A DNA stretch of 64,000 nt from Dokdonia sp. Dokd-P16 (GTDB lineage Bacteria; Bacteroidota; Bacteroidia; Flavobacteriales; Flavobacteriaceae), in contig NZ_CP029151.1 of assembly GCF_003095655.1 (NCBI RefSeq), positions 2,789,001 to 2,853,000 on the forward strand, in the 5' to 3' direction. The translations under genes and the position numbers were made by a program. Shown one piece after another: positions 16,540-28,351 of this stretch (positions within the stretch are counted from its first letter, which is position 1; every line of letters begins with the position of its first letter). The notes below the pieces were generated by a model, which saw only the letters and a program-made list of their open reading frames with translations, ran no database searches and was not told the DNA's origin.

Positions 16540-17748
16540 ATGAAAAACTTCTTACCAATAGCATTAGCTATTACGACAATCGCCTTTACATCATGTGAAG
16601 ATGACGATAGCCCAGTAATCGAACAAGAAATTGAAGTAGTTGCACCAGCAACTTATTCTTTTGAAAGAAATGGAGAAAGCACTGTAAGCTTCTCAGGACA
16701 AACAACACGCATCGCAATGGCACAAGAAATTGTGAGCGAGATGAGTGATTTTGATAATGCTTCTATAGCATCATTAACAGACATGTTTGCAAATGAAAAT
16801 AACCCTTTTGAGAATGCAGATTTAAATGCATCTGACAAGAGTGTAAAAAGTAAAGTAGCTGCTTCTACAGATTATTTTTCTACAAATGCGGCAGCCTCTG
16901 CTGAAATTAAAGCATATATAGAGTCACACTTCACAACACAAATAAATGAAGTATTTCCAGCTCGAAATACACAAGCATCTGTAGGTGTTGCTGGACAAAT
17001 AGCAGATGGAGAAAGTACTCGCTACGTAGCCGGAAATGGTTTTGAATATAACCAAGTAGTAGGAAAGAGTCTTATAGGTGCTTTGATGGTAGATCAAATG
17101 CTTAACAATTACCTAGGTACAAACGTACTAGACGCAGGTACTAACGTAGCAGATAATGATGCAGATGTACTTGTAGAAGGTAAAGTTTATACAGACATGG
17201 AGCACAAGTGGGATGAGGCTTTCGGTTACCTTTTTGGTAACAGTGTAGATCCAGCAAATGCAAATGCTACTATAGGATCAGATGACTTCTTTTTAAATAG
17301 ATATTTAGGCCGTGTAGAAGGAGATGAAGACTTTGCAGGTATTGCTCAAGATGTTTTTGATGCTTTTAAACTAGGTCGTGCAGCTATCGTTGCAAAGGAT
17401 TACGAATTAAGAGATGAACAGGCAGAAATCTTAAGAACAAAAATCTCTGAAGTTATTGGAGTACGTGCAGTTTATTACTTACAGCAAGGTAAAAATGCAG
17501 TAGAGCAGGGTAATTATGGAACTGCATTTCATGATCTATCAGAAGGTTTTGGATTTGTATATAGCTTACAATTTACACGTAACCCTGATACAGATGCACC
17601 ATACTTATCTAGAGAAGAAGTACAAGGAATCGTAAGCCAACTAACAGCTGGTAACGGACTTTGGGAAGTTACACCAGCAACCCTTGATTTGATTTCAACT
17701 ACGATAACAGATCGTTTTGACTTTACGGTAGAACAAGCGGGAAGCTAA
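16540..17748 (+). CDS. DUF4856 family lipoprotein of iron locus
   Basis: This 402-residue lipoprotein (signal ending TIAFTSCEDDD, Cys19) belongs to the DUF4856 family by its overall pattern: PATYSFERNGESTVSFSGQT near the start, then VGKSLIGALMVDQMLNNYL, and MEHKWDEAFGYLFG with a conserved His/Glu pair. The largely helical, His- and Glu-containing body is reminiscent of imelysin-type metal-binding proteins, and the gene directly precedes an imelysin gene. A role in periplasmic iron or haem capture is inferred from context and not proven. The region behind it holds a weak hairpin, perhaps an attenuator before the imelysin gene. Confidence 0.78.
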   Translation: MKNFLPIALAITTIAFTSCEDDDSPVIEQEIEVVAPATYSFERNGESTVSFSGQTTRIAMAQEIVSEMSDFDNASIASLTDMFANENNPFENADLNASDKSVKSKVAASTDYFSTNAAASAEIKAYIESHFTTQINEVFPARNTQASVGVAGQIADGESTRYVAGNGFEYNQVVGKSLIGALMVDQMLNNYLGTNVLDAGTNVADNDADVLVEGKVYTDMEHKWDEAFGYLFGNSVDPANANATIGSDDFFLNRYLGRVEGDEDFAGIAQDVFDAFKLGRAAIVAKDYELRDEQAEILRTKISEVIGVRAVYYLQQGKNAVEQGNYGTAFHDLSEGFGFVYSLQFTRNPDTDAPYLSREEVQGIVSQLTAGNGLWEVTPATLDLISTTITDRFDFTVEQAGS

Positions 17749-17769
17749 TAAAGAGTAATAGCCACTTAC

Positions 17770-17792
17770 AGGGAGCTCATTTGCTCCCTTTT
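17770..17792 (+). terminator. Weak hairpin / possible attenuator between DUF4856 and imelysin genes
   Basis: AGGGAGC/GCTCCCT stem of 7 bp with loop TCATTT followed by only four T residues. It may give partial termination and lower expression of downstream genes. Confidence 0.5.
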
Positions 17793-17815
17793 GGTGGTAA
17801 AAAGAAGAATTAATT

Positions 17816-18937
17816 ATGAAAAATATTTTTGGAATTATAGCAATTGCTTTGTTCTTTTATGCATGTGGTAGTGATGATACAACCATTACAACAGACGATA
17901 CTGGGACAGAAAACACAAGTAACTTTGATCGTAGCGCGATGCTTACTAACTGGGCAGATAATATAATTGTACCAGGTTATGTAGACTTTAATGCAAAGGT
18001 AAATACGCTAGAAAGCGCAACAGCAGCATTTACAGCAGATGCTAGTGATCTTACTGCAGTGCGTGCCGCATGGTTAGACGCTTATACAACATGGCAACGT
18101 GTTTCTATGTTTGAAATAGGCCCAGCCGAAACGGTGAACCTACGTCTTAACGTAAATATTTACCCAGCAAATGTTACAACCATAGAGAGTAACATTACTA
18201 ACGGTTCTTATGATTTTGGACTTTCATCCAATCGCGCTGCCAAAGGTTTTCCAGCAATCGATTACTTGTTGTATGGTCTTGGAGCAGACGATGCTGCGAT
18301 TCTTGCAGTTTATAATGGAACAGAAGGAGCAGATTATAAGCAATATTTAAATGATGTTGTGGCAGATATGAAGCAACTTACGGCATCAGTATTAAGCGAG
18401 TGGCAAGGTTCATACAGAGCTGCTTTTGTAGAAAATGATGGAGCTTCGGCGACGGCGTCTACAGATCGTTTTGTAAATGATTATATCTTTTACTTTGAGA
18501 AGCACTTAAGAGCAGGAAAAATGGGAATTCCTGGAGGCGTATTTTCTGGTAATGTAGAAGTTGGCAATCTTGAAGCACTGTATGCAGGCAACCTTTCTAA
18601 AGAATTATTTTTAGTAGGTCTAGACGCAACTCAAGACTTCTTTAATGGAAAAGCATACAATACTAGCGCTCAGGGCGAAAGCTTATCATCTTATCTTGAT
18701 GAACTTAATGCTATAGAAGGGGATGTATTTTTAAGTTCGATTATTAATGCTCAATTTGATGTTGCACGTGCTTCGGTAAGTGCATTGGGTAGTTTTGAAA
18801 GCGAACTTTCTCAAAATCCTCCTTCTACATTCTTAGAGTCTTATAATGAAGTACAGCGCCTTGTACCACTTCTTAAAGTAGATATGGTAAGCGCAATGAG
18901 CATAAGTATTGATTTTGCAGATGCAGACGGAGATTAG
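17816..18937 (+). CDS. Imelysin family (EfeO/M75-like) lipoprotein
   Basis: This 373-residue lipoprotein (signal ending LFFYACGSDD) belongs to the imelysin family. It shows the AWLDAYTTWQRVSMFEIGPAE helix and the family motif GFPAIDYLLYG, which corresponds to GxHAIEfLLfG in EfeO/IrpA. Here Pro and Asp replace the His and Glu of the GxHxxE motif, so iron liganding may differ. Imelysins are periplasmic or outer-membrane iron-uptake proteins. The neighbours (DUF4856 lipoprotein, HTTM protein, TonB receptor) support an iron or haem function. The HTTM gene follows after 7 bp, indicating one operon. Confidence 0.88.
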   Translation: MKNIFGIIAIALFFYACGSDDTTITTDDTGTENTSNFDRSAMLTNWADNIIVPGYVDFNAKVNTLESATAAFTADASDLTAVRAAWLDAYTTWQRVSMFEIGPAETVNLRLNVNIYPANVTTIESNITNGSYDFGLSSNRAAKGFPAIDYLLYGLGADDAAILAVYNGTEGADYKQYLNDVVADMKQLTASVLSEWQGSYRAAFVENDGASATASTDRFVNDYIFYFEKHLRAGKMGIPGGVFSGNVEVGNLEALYAGNLSKELFLVGLDATQDFFNGKAYNTSAQGESLSSYLDELNAIEGDVFLSSIINAQFDVARASVSALGSFESELSQNPPSTFLESYNEVQRLVPLLKVDMVSAMSISIDFADADGD

Positions 18938-18944
18938 ATCTTAG

Positions 18945-20324
18945 ATGATACAGCAAGTCAAAAGATATTTAAATACACAAAGAGAGGCCGCACCACTAGC
19001 GGTCTTTCGTGTGTCTTTTGGGTTGCTCATGCTAGCCAGTCTCATCAGATTCTGGAGCTACGGTTGGATTGAAAAATTTTACATTGCACCATCCTTCAAT
19101 TTTACATTTTACGGTTTTGAATGGGTGCGTCCCTTAGGGAATTATACCTACTTATTATTTGCGATATGTGCGTTAAGTACAATCATGATAACCATAGGTT
19201 ATAAATACCGTTTGGCTATCATTGTCTTCTTTTTGAGCTTCACGTATATAGAGCTCATGGATAAAACCATGTATCTCAATCACTACTACTTCATCAGCAT
19301 GCTTAGCTTCCTGATGATTTTTATACCTGCTGGCTCTTATTTTTCTATAGATGCGTTACAGCTTTCGCGAAAGCGTACAGCTACATCCATCCAGTTTGTG
19401 CCTCGCTGGACAATTGATAGCATCAAACTACTGCTGGGGATAGTGTATGTGTATGCTGGCCTAGCAAAACTTAATAGCGATTGGCTCATTAAGGCAATGC
19501 CGCTTAAAATCTGGTTGCCTTCTAAATTTGATATTCCGTTTATAGGTGATTTATTGGGTCAAGAATGGGTGCATTATGCCTTTAGTTGGTTTGGAGCGGG
19601 ATATGATTTGTTGATTCCTTTTTTCTTGCTCTGGCGTAAGTCGAGGCCTGTTGCATTTATCATGGTTATTATTTTCCATGTGCTTACACGAGTGCTGTTT
19701 CCTATCGGGATGTTTCCGTATGTGATGATAGTGAGTGCGTTGATTTTCTTTGATGCAGCTTTTCATAAAAAGATTATTTACGCTTTCGCGAAAGCGGTAA
19801 AATATCCACAACAGTTATTAGAAACTACACAGCGTTATACATCAAGAAACCCTAGTCTAGCAAAGACTTCTATAGTTATTGTAGCCATGTTTTTTACAGT
19901 CCAACTACTCTTGCCATGGCGTTACCTAGCATATCCTGGTGAGTTATTCTGGACAGAAGAGGGCTATAGATTCTCATGGCGAGTGATGCTCATGGAGAAA
20001 TCTGGCTATGCACAATTTAAAATAGTAGATGGCGTAAGCGGAAAGCGATTTTATGTAGATAACACAGATTTCTTAACGCCACTACAAGAAAAGCAAATGA
20101 GCTTCCAGCCAGACTTTATTTTAGAATATGCTCACTATCTTCGCGACCATTTTGAGAGTCAGGGTCACCAAGAGGTAGAAGTCTACGTGGAGTCTTATGT
20201 TGCTCTTAATGGAAGGTTGAGTACCGCATATATTGATCCCAAAGTGGATCTTGCGCAAATAGAAGATTCTTTTGCTCATAAAAATTGGATTATACCATTT
20301 ACAGATGAAATTAAAGGTTTATAG
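18945..20324 (+). CDS. HTTM-domain membrane protein (gamma-carboxylase-like)
   Basis: This 459-residue protein carries the HTTM (horizontally transferred transmembrane) domain found in vitamin K-dependent gamma-glutamyl carboxylase. It has an N-terminal PLAVFRVSFGLLMLASLIRF helix. Several membrane segments follow, with conserved LMDKTMYLNHYYFISMLSFLMIFIPAG and LLLGIVYVYAGLAKLNSDWL. The C-terminal 120 residues are soluble. The chemistry in this locus is unknown; modification of a partner lipoprotein or receptor is speculative. Two copies of the iterated palindrome are read in different frames (LSRKR about residue 140, AFAKA about residue 280). Its 3' end overlaps the TonB receptor start by 20 bp. 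Confidence 0.87.
   Translation: MIQQVKRYLNTQREAAPLAVFRVSFGLLMLASLIRFWSYGWIEKFYIAPSFNFTFYGFEWVRPLGNYTYLLFAICALSTIMITIGYKYRLAIIVFFLSFTYIELMDKTMYLNHYYFISMLSFLMIFIPAGSYFSIDALQLSRKRTATSIQFVPRWTIDSIKLLLGIVYVYAGLAKLNSDWLIKAMPLKIWLPSKFDIPFIGDLLGQEWVHYAFSWFGAGYDLLIPFFLLWRKSRPVAFIMVIIFHVLTRVLFPIGMFPYVMIVSALIFFDAAFHKKIIYAFAKAVKYPQQLLETTQRYTSRNPSLAKTSIVIVAMFFTVQLLLPWRYLAYPGELFWTEEGYRFSWRVMLMEKSGYAQFKIVDGVSGKRFYVDNTDFLTPLQEKQMSFQPDFILEYAHYLRDHFESQGHQEVEVYVESYVALNGRLSTAYIDPKVDLAQIEDSFAHKNWIIPFTDEIKGL
19361..19374. repeat. Iterated palindrome inside HTTM gene, copy 1
   Basis: GCTTTCGCGAAAGC with right arm GCGTA, read in frame as LSRKR. Confidence 0.9.
19781..19796. repeat. Iterated palindrome inside HTTM gene, copy 2
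   Basis: CGCTTTCGCGAAAGCG, perfect 16 bp, read in frame as AFAKA. Confidence 0.92.
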
Positions 20325-22743
20325 TACGTTGTTATTGATGTTATGTGCGCTTTCTATGAGTGCACAATTTACATTCTCAGGAAAAGTCACAGACGCTACA
20401 GGTGCTGGTGTTGCTGAGGTTGAGGTATATGTGCGCCAGGCAAATATGGTCGTTACTACAGATGCTTCTGGAGCGTTTACATTTGATAATGTGCCATCTG
20501 GAAGCTACGCGGTAGTTGTTTTTGGCTTTGCTTATGAGCTTGTAGAAGATCAAGTTTCAATTACCAATAATGTTACTAAGAATTATACCCTTCAAGAGCT
20601 AGGGGAATCACTTTCTGAAGTGGTACTTACAAGCCGTCGTGAGAAGATTTTTGCACTTCGCTCACTTAAAAAAGTAGAGGGAACAGCAATTTATGCTGGT
20701 AAAAAAAGTGAAGTAGTACTTGTAGATCAACTTACGGCAAATCTAGCGGCAAATGCACCTAGACAGATTTATAGTCAGGTAGTAGGACTCAACATTTACG
20801 AGAATGGAGATGCAGGATTGCAACTCAACATTGGAGGAAGAGGATTAGACCCTAATCGCTCTGCCAACTTTAATATTAGACAGAATAACTATGATATAAG
20901 TGCAGACGTTCTTGGATATCCAGAGAGTTACTACACGCCACCGGCAGAGGCTCTTAAAGAAATTCAAGTAGTACGTGGAGCAGCATCATTGCAATATGGA
21001 ACACAGTTTGGCGGGTTGATAAATTTTAAATTTAGAGAGCCAGTAAAAGACAAAAAAATAGAATTGATATCAAGACAGACAGCAGGTTCTTATGGGTTGC
21101 TTACCTCTTTTAATAGTTTAAGTGGTACGGTAGGGAAATTCAGTTATTACACCTACTTCAATTACAAAGAAGGAGACGGCTGGAGACCTAACTCTCAGTT
21201 TAATAGCCGTAATTACTTTGCGCACGCAGCATACCAGCTTAGTGAGAACACTAAAATAACGGGAGAATTAACATTGTTTAATTATCTAGCCAAACAGGCT
21301 GGAGGTCTTACAGATGCTCAATTTATAGAAGACCCTAATTTTAGTAACCGTGGTCGTAACTGGTTTGATGTAGACTGGAAAGTATATTCTTTACGCCTTG
21401 ATCACGCCTTTAGTAATAAAACAGATTTTAGTTTAAATGTTTTTGGTCTAGACGCACAACGTAGTGCCGTAGGTTTTAGAACAAACAGAGTATCACAGCC
21501 AGATGATTTAGAAGAACCTAGAGAATTGCTAGTGGATAACTTTACAAACTGGGGAGCAGAGGCACGCTTGCTTACGAGATATAAGATAGGAGAGAAGGAT
21601 GCTGTTTTCTTAATAGGAAGTAAATATTATGATGCAAGTAACAGTCAGCAGCAAGGACCTGGAACTACTGCAGATGATGCAGATTTTAGTTTTGCTAAAG
21701 AGCAGTTTCCTAATTATGAGCGTCAAGCAGAATTTGATTTTCCTAATAGAAATCTCGCAATTTTTGGAGAAAACATTTTTAATGTGACAGACAGACTTTC
21801 TATAACTCCAGGTTTTAGATATGAGCAAATCAAAACAGAGAGTGCAGGTTCTTTTAATAATGTGGTGGTTGACCTAGCGGGTAATTTACTTGTAAATGAG
21901 GATATAGCAGATAATAGAGTTTTTGACCGTGATTTTTTACTGTTAGGTGCAGGCGTAACGTATGATCTATCTCCAGCAGTTGAATTGTATGGGAACTTTA
22001 GCCAGAATTATCGTTCTGTTACATTTAATGATATTAGAATTACAAATCCATCATTTGTAGTTGATGAGAATATAACTGATGAGGAGGGTTTTACCGTTGA
22101 CTTAGGTGCTAGGGGTCGCATAGTTAATAAGTTTGCTTACGACTTTAGTTTATTTGGTGTGCGATATGATGACCGCTTAGGGGAAGTGCTTTTTGTAGAT
22201 ACAGATAATAGTATAAAGAGACGTCGTGGCAATATAGGAGATGCATTTATTTACGGCCTAGAATTTTTTACCGATTGGAATATAAAAAACACATTTTTTG
22301 AAGAACAATCAGATTATAAACTTAAGCTCTTTACAAACCTAGCGCTTACGAGCTCAGAATATTTAAGTTCTGATGCAAATGGTGTAGAGGGTAATGAAGT
22401 AGAGTTTATTCCAGATGTAAACTTTAAAACTGGGGTAAATTTTGGATATAAAAATTTTACAGGAAGTGTACAGTACACATACCTTACAGAACAATTTACA
22501 GACGCATCAAATGCTCCACAAGACGTAAATGATAATCAACGTGGTATAGAGGGGACAATACCTTCATACGGAGTGCTAGATATTTCTGCAGCTTATACTT
22601 GGAAACGTTTTAAACTAGAGGCTGGATTAAATAATGCGCTGGATGAGTCTTACTTTACAAGACGTGCTACAGGATATCCTGGCCCAGGGATTATACCTGC
22701 AGAGCCGGTTACTTTTTACACTACGCTACAGATTAAGTTATAA
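20305..22743 (+). CDS. TonB-dependent outer-membrane receptor of the imelysin locus
   Basis: This 812-residue receptor has a signal peptide (VYSTLLLMLCALSMSAQ) and a carboxypeptidase-regulatory-like domain (residues 20-100, FSGKVTDATGAGVAEVEVYV). A plug domain (about 130-260) contains IGGRGLDPNRSANFNIRQNN and QVVRGAASLQYGTQFGG. A 22-strand barrel ends in FYTTLQIKL. It resembles FecA/FhuA-like ferric-siderophore or haem receptors; the ligand is not determined. The start is ATG 20305, inside the end of the HTTM gene, giving a 20-nt overlap and likely translational coupling. It is the last gene of the operon, and no terminator was seen. Confidence 0.9.
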   Translation: MKLKVYSTLLLMLCALSMSAQFTFSGKVTDATGAGVAEVEVYVRQANMVVTTDASGAFTFDNVPSGSYAVVVFGFAYELVEDQVSITNNVTKNYTLQELGESLSEVVLTSRREKIFALRSLKKVEGTAIYAGKKSEVVLVDQLTANLAANAPRQIYSQVVGLNIYENGDAGLQLNIGGRGLDPNRSANFNIRQNNYDISADVLGYPESYYTPPAEALKEIQVVRGAASLQYGTQFGGLINFKFREPVKDKKIELISRQTAGSYGLLTSFNSLSGTVGKFSYYTYFNYKEGDGWRPNSQFNSRNYFAHAAYQLSENTKITGELTLFNYLAKQAGGLTDAQFIEDPNFSNRGRNWFDVDWKVYSLRLDHAFSNKTDFSLNVFGLDAQRSAVGFRTNRVSQPDDLEEPRELLVDNFTNWGAEARLLTRYKIGEKDAVFLIGSKYYDASNSQQQGPGTTADDADFSFAKEQFPNYERQAEFDFPNRNLAIFGENIFNVTDRLSITPGFRYEQIKTESAGSFNNVVVDLAGNLLVNEDIADNRVFDRDFLLLGAGVTYDLSPAVELYGNFSQNYRSVTFNDIRITNPSFVVDENITDEEGFTVDLGARGRIVNKFAYDFSLFGVRYDDRLGEVLFVDTDNSIKRRRGNIGDAFIYGLEFFTDWNIKNTFFEEQSDYKLKLFTNLALTSSEYLSSDANGVEGNEVEFIPDVNFKTGVNFGYKNFTGSVQYTYLTEQFTDASNAPQDVNDNQRGIEGTIPSYGVLDISAAYTWKRFKLEAGLNNALDESYFTRRATGYPGPGIIPAEPVTFYTTLQIKL

Positions 22744-22887
22744 TTATTCGTTGAGTAGTCTTAACGGGGGATTGTGAACTTTAAATAAGGCACTATTTTT
22801 TGGCTTCAGCTAGAGGGTGCTCATTGTATAATATAGGTTGCAGTTCTTAAATATGATTTTTGACTCGCAAGGTTTACATATTATCTG

Positions 22888-22895
22888 TATTTTTG
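22888..22895 (+). promoter_or_regulatory. -7 promoter element of guaB
   Basis: TATTTTTGCAC. The following leader contains an iterated palindrome at 22933-22948 that would be transcribed in the 5' UTR. Confidence 0.6.
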
Positions 22896-22932
22896 CACGC
22901 AATTAATTGTTAGCGTGGATTTATACTTTATT

Positions 22933-22948
22933 CGCTTTCGCGAAAGCG
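22933..22948. repeat. Iterated palindrome in guaB leader
   Basis: CGCTTTCGCGAAAGCG followed by TA, 37 bp before the ATG and downstream of the -7 box. Confidence 0.93.
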
Positions 22949-22985
22949 TAATAATCCACTCTCACTTCTTAAAACAATAATTGCG

Positions 22986-24458
22986 ATGACTGCACACGAG
23001 AATAAAATCTTAGGAGAAGGACTTACGTACGATGACGTACTTTTAGTACCAGCATTTTCTGAAGTACTTCCAAGAGAGGTTAGTATACAATCAAAATTTA
23101 CCCGAAACATCACACTTAATGTACCTATTGTCTCTGCGGCAATGGACACAGTGACAGAAAGCCGTATGGCAATAGCTATAGCGCAAGAGGGTGGAATAGG
23201 CGTGTTGCATAAAAACATGACGATTGAGGAGCAAGCTATTAAAGTGCGCAAAGTAAAGCGTGCCGAAAGTGGAATGATTATCGATCCAGTTACATTACCT
23301 CTTGAATCAAATGTAGGCGATGCAAAAGCAGCCATGAAAGAGCATAGCATAGGAGGTATTCCTATTGTAGACGATGCCGGGAAATTGATAGGTATTGTGA
23401 CCAACAGAGATTTACGTTTTGAGAAAAACAATGATCGTCCGGTAAGCGAGGTAATGACTTCAGAAAACCTCGTTACAGCTGCCGAAGGAACGTCACTACA
23501 ACAAGCAGAAGAAATTCTTCAAAATCATAAAATTGAAAAGCTACCTGTAGTTACAGATAGCAATACACTTATAGGTCTCATCACTTTTAGAGATATTACA
23601 AAACTTACTTTAAAGCCTAACGCAAATAAAGATATCTACGGGAGACTGCGAGTTGCAGCTGCGATAGGTGTTACTGGAGATGCTGTTGAGCGCGCAGGAG
23701 CTTTAGTAAAAGCAGGAGTAGATGCTATTGTTATAGATACTGCTCACGGTCACACTAAAGGAGTGGTGGAAGTACTTAAAGCTGTAAAGAAAGAATATCC
23801 TACACTTGATTGTGTAGTAGGAAACATTGCAACTGGAGCTGCTGCAAAATATCTTGTAGAAGCAGGAGCAGATGCGGTAAAAGTAGGTATAGGTCCGGGA
23901 TCTATATGTACTACGCGTGTAGTGGCAGGTGTTGGTTTTCCACAATTTAGTGCAGTACTTGAATGTGCCGCAGCTATTAAAGGAACAGGAGTTCCAGTAA
24001 TTGCAGATGGTGGAATACGTTATACAGGTGATATCCCTAAAGCAATTGCTGCAGGAGCAGATTGTGTGATGCTAGGATCATTACTTGCAGGAACTAAAGA
24101 ATCTCCAGGAGAGACTATCATCTATGAAGGGCGTAAGTTTAAATCTTATCGTGGAATGGGTTCTGTAGAAGCAATGAAGCAAGGATCAAAAGATCGTTAC
24201 TTCCAAGATGTAGAAGATGATATTAAAAAACTAGTCCCAGAAGGAATAGTAGGTCGCGTACCATATAAAGGCGAACTGAATGAGAGTATCCACCAGTTTG
24301 TAGGTGGTCTTAGAGCAGGAATGGGATATTGCGGAGCTGGAAGTGTAGATGCACTAAAGGAAAATGGACAATTTGTAAAAATTACGGCTAGTGGTATTAA
24401 CGAAAGTCACCCACACGATGTGACAATTACAAAAGAAGCACCTAATTACTCTAGATAA
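22986..24458 (+). CDS. guaB: IMP dehydrogenase
   Basis: This 490-residue enzyme oxidises IMP to XMP with NAD, the committed step of guanine nucleotide synthesis. The barrel start ([20 protein letters not shown]) is followed by two CBS domains (about 95-205). The catalytic loop [17 protein letters not shown] contains the active-site Cys, and the flap segment [24 protein letters not shown] contains the conserved Arg-Gly region. Length is standard. It is monocistronic, with its own promoter and a good terminator. An iterated palindrome in the leader could form an RNA hairpin, but no regulator is known. Confidence 0.97.
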   Translation: MTAHENKILGEGLTYDDVLLVPAFSEVLPREVSIQSKFTRNITLNVPIVSAAMDTVTESRMAIAIAQEGGIGVLHKNMTIEEQAIKVRKVKRAESGMIIDPVTLPLESNVGDAKAAMKEHSIGGIPIVDDAGKLIGIVTNRDLRFEKNNDRPVSEVMTSENLVTAAEGTSLQQAEEILQNHKIEKLPVVTDSNTLIGLITFRDITKLTLKPNANKDIYGRLRVAAAIGVTGDAVERAGALVKAGVDAIVIDTAHGHTKGVVEVLKAVKKEYPTLDCVVGNIATGAAAKYLVEAGADAVKVGIGPGSICTTRVVAGVGFPQFSAVLECAAAIKGTGVPVIADGGIRYTGDIPKAIAAGADCVMLGSLLAGTKESPGETIIYEGRKFKSYRGMGSVEAMKQGSKDRYFQDVEDDIKKLVPEGIVGRVPYKGELNESIHQFVGGLRAGMGYCGAGSVDALKENGQFVKITASGINESHPHDVTITKEAPNYSR

Positions 24459-24492
24459 ATAGGCTGCTTTTATTAAAGCTTAACTTAATTTA

Positions 24493-24527
24493 CAAAAGGC
24501 AATCCAGCTTAGGATTGCCTTTTGTTT
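24493..24527 (+). terminator. Terminator of guaB
   Basis: Perfect 13-bp stem (CAAAAGGCAATCC/GGATTGCCTTTTG) with loop AGCTTA; the following tract is TTTTG. Confidence 0.8.
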
Positions 24528-24530
24528 TGA

Positions 24531-26249
<1,719 letters not shown>

Positions 26250-26287
26250 TTTACAATAATGGAGGCAGAATTGCTTTGAGAAAATCA

Positions 26288-26303
26288 CGCTTTCGCGAAA
26301 GCG
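26288..26303. repeat. Iterated palindrome between pyrG and yidC
   Basis: CGCTTTCGCGAAAGCG, perfect 16 bp extending right as TA, 28 bp before the yidC ATG. Confidence 0.93.
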
Positions 26304-26331
26304 TAATAAAAACACTACCTAAATACAATTG

Positions 26332-28218
26332 ATGAAAAAGAACTTCGACACAAATTCTCTTATCGGAATGCTCCTAATGGGAGGGATTCTAGTATGGATT
26401 ATCTATTTTAATAAGCCTACTCCAGAAGAAATAGAAGCACAAAAGGCAGCACAAACAGAACAACTTCAAGAAACTGAGGATGATGTTGCCGCACTGCCAG
26501 TAATGGATGCTACGCCTGCAATTGCGACAGATTCTTTAAGTAATGTAGCATTACAAAATAGATTAGGAACATTTGCTTACTCTGGTTCGCTACCATCTGC
26601 AAAGGAAGGAGCAACCACTACGATTGCAAATGATGTATTGGAGCTTAAAGTAAGTAATAAAGGAGGATATATAACAGAAGTAAAACTGCTTAAACACAGT
26701 ACTTTTGATTCAATTCCTGTATATCTTATTAAGGATGGAAATAGCCAATTCAATGTAAGTTTTAGCACGGCAGATAATCGTAATCTTAATACTAAGGACT
26801 TATTTTTTGAGCCTACCTTATCAAAAAATGGAGGGAATGATGTCCTGTCTATGAAGCTTAAGGTTTCTCCAAGTGAATACTTAGAGTATCGTTATGAGCT
26901 TAAAGAAGGAGATTATATGATGGATTTTGGGATGAAGTCTCAAGGGCTTTCTTCTCGTTTAAATACGTCTAACCCTATGCGTATGCAGTGGGATTTTAAA
27001 GGAATGCGTCACGCACGTAGCCAGTCTTATGAAAATAGATACACACGTCTTACTTACAAGTATGAGGAAGATAAGACAGATAAGTTATCTCCAGCAGGAG
27101 ATGACGATGAGATAGAAGAAGATCTTGTGTGGATGAATTACCGCCAGCACTTCTTTAGCTCGATGCTTATTTCTGAGACTCCATTTAAAGAAGCAAGATT
27201 ATCATCTACAGATTTATATAAGGAGGCAGATGATAGAGATGAGGTGACTATTTTTACAAAAGAATACAAGTCTGATGTATTGCTAGAAGCAAAAAATGGT
27301 GAGATAGACTATGCCATGCAGATGTACTACGGTCCTACAGATTATACAATCCTAAAATCTTATGATCAAGGCCTAGATGAAGCAATGCCTTTAGGATGGG
27401 GGATCTTCGGGTTCTTAAACAAATACTTAGTAATTCCGTTTTTTGCATTCTTAACTGGATTCTTACCAGCGGGAATTGCAATTATCGTAATGACTATTTC
27501 AATCAAGTTATTATTATCACCTGTACAGTACAAGCAATATACTTCTCAAGCTAAGATGAAAATCTTAAAGCCAGAGATTGCAGCAATTTCTGAGAAGCAT
27601 AAGGACAATGCAATGAAGAAGCAGCAGGAAACAATGGCGCTTTACAGCAAAGCGGGGGCAAGTCCCGCCGCAGGTTGTTTACCAGCATTATTACAGATTC
27701 CTGTGTTTTATGCACTATTTACGTTCTTCCCATCTGCGTTTGATTTAAGAGGAAAGAGCTTCTTGTGGGCAGATGATTTATCTAGCTATGATGAGATTGC
27801 AAAGCTTCCGTTTGAAATTCCTTTTTATGGAGATCACGTGAGTTTATTCCCAATACTTGCAGCAGTTACTATTTTCTTCTCAATGAGATTAACTACAGGT
27901 AACCAGCAAATGCAACAGCCTACGCAAGAAGGAATGCCAGATATGAGTAAGATGATGAAGTACATGATGTATTTCTCTCCACTACTTATGCTTGTTTTCT
28001 TTAACCAGTATGCAAGTGGGTTGAGTTTGTATTACTTCATATCAAACCTTCTTACGATTGGTATTATTTTGGTAATCAAAAACTTCATCATTGATGAGGA
28101 AAAGATTAAAGCAAAAATCGAAGTGAAGAAAGCTAAGCCTAAAAAGCAAGGTAAATTTGCTAAGAAAATGCAACAGATGATGGAGCAGGCAGAGCAACAA
28201 CAAAAAGGAAAGAAATAA
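26332..28218 (+). CDS. yidC: Membrane protein insertase YidC
   Basis: This 628-residue insertase integrates inner-membrane proteins with or without SecYEG. It has an N-terminal anchor (SLIGMLLMGGILVWIIYF) and a large periplasmic beta-domain (about 75-350). The Oxa1 core of five helices contains GIAIIVMTISIKLLLSPVQYKQY with the hydrophilic-groove Lys, CLPALLQIPVFYALF and YYFISNLLTIGI. The tail is basic (KAKPKKQGKFAKKMQQMMEQ), as in ribosome-contacting YidC. The ATG at 26332 is preferred over the TTG immediately before it. A terminator separates it from the next, convergent gene. Confidence 0.96.
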   Translation: MKKNFDTNSLIGMLLMGGILVWIIYFNKPTPEEIEAQKAAQTEQLQETEDDVAALPVMDATPAIATDSLSNVALQNRLGTFAYSGSLPSAKEGATTTIANDVLELKVSNKGGYITEVKLLKHSTFDSIPVYLIKDGNSQFNVSFSTADNRNLNTKDLFFEPTLSKNGGNDVLSMKLKVSPSEYLEYRYELKEGDYMMDFGMKSQGLSSRLNTSNPMRMQWDFKGMRHARSQSYENRYTRLTYKYEEDKTDKLSPAGDDDEIEEDLVWMNYRQHFFSSMLISETPFKEARLSSTDLYKEADDRDEVTIFTKEYKSDVLLEAKNGEIDYAMQMYYGPTDYTILKSYDQGLDEAMPLGWGIFGFLNKYLVIPFFAFLTGFLPAGIAIIVMTISIKLLLSPVQYKQYTSQAKMKILKPEIAAISEKHKDNAMKKQQETMALYSKAGASPAAGCLPALLQIPVFYALFTFFPSAFDLRGKSFLWADDLSSYDEIAKLPFEIPFYGDHVSLFPILAAVTIFFSMRLTTGNQQMQQPTQEGMPDMSKMMKYMMYFSPLLMLVFFNQYASGLSLYYFISNLLTIGIILVIKNFIIDEEKIKAKIEVKKAKPKKQGKFAKKMQQMMEQAEQQQKGKK

Positions 28219-28252
28219 TACACCTGTAGTATTACTACTTCATATTTACTTA

Positions 28253-28290
28253 GAAATCCCGTCTTTATTGAGACGGGATTTCTTGTTTTT
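28253..28290 (+). terminator. Terminator of yidC
   Basis: 12-bp perfect stem GAAATCCCGTCT/AGACGGGATTTC with loop TTATTG, followed by TTGTTTTT. Confidence 0.85.
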
Positions 28291-28351
28291 AAATGAGAGG
28301 TGTGTAATTATATAATGTCTATGTGCTGAAAACTAAAATTTGAATCGCAAT

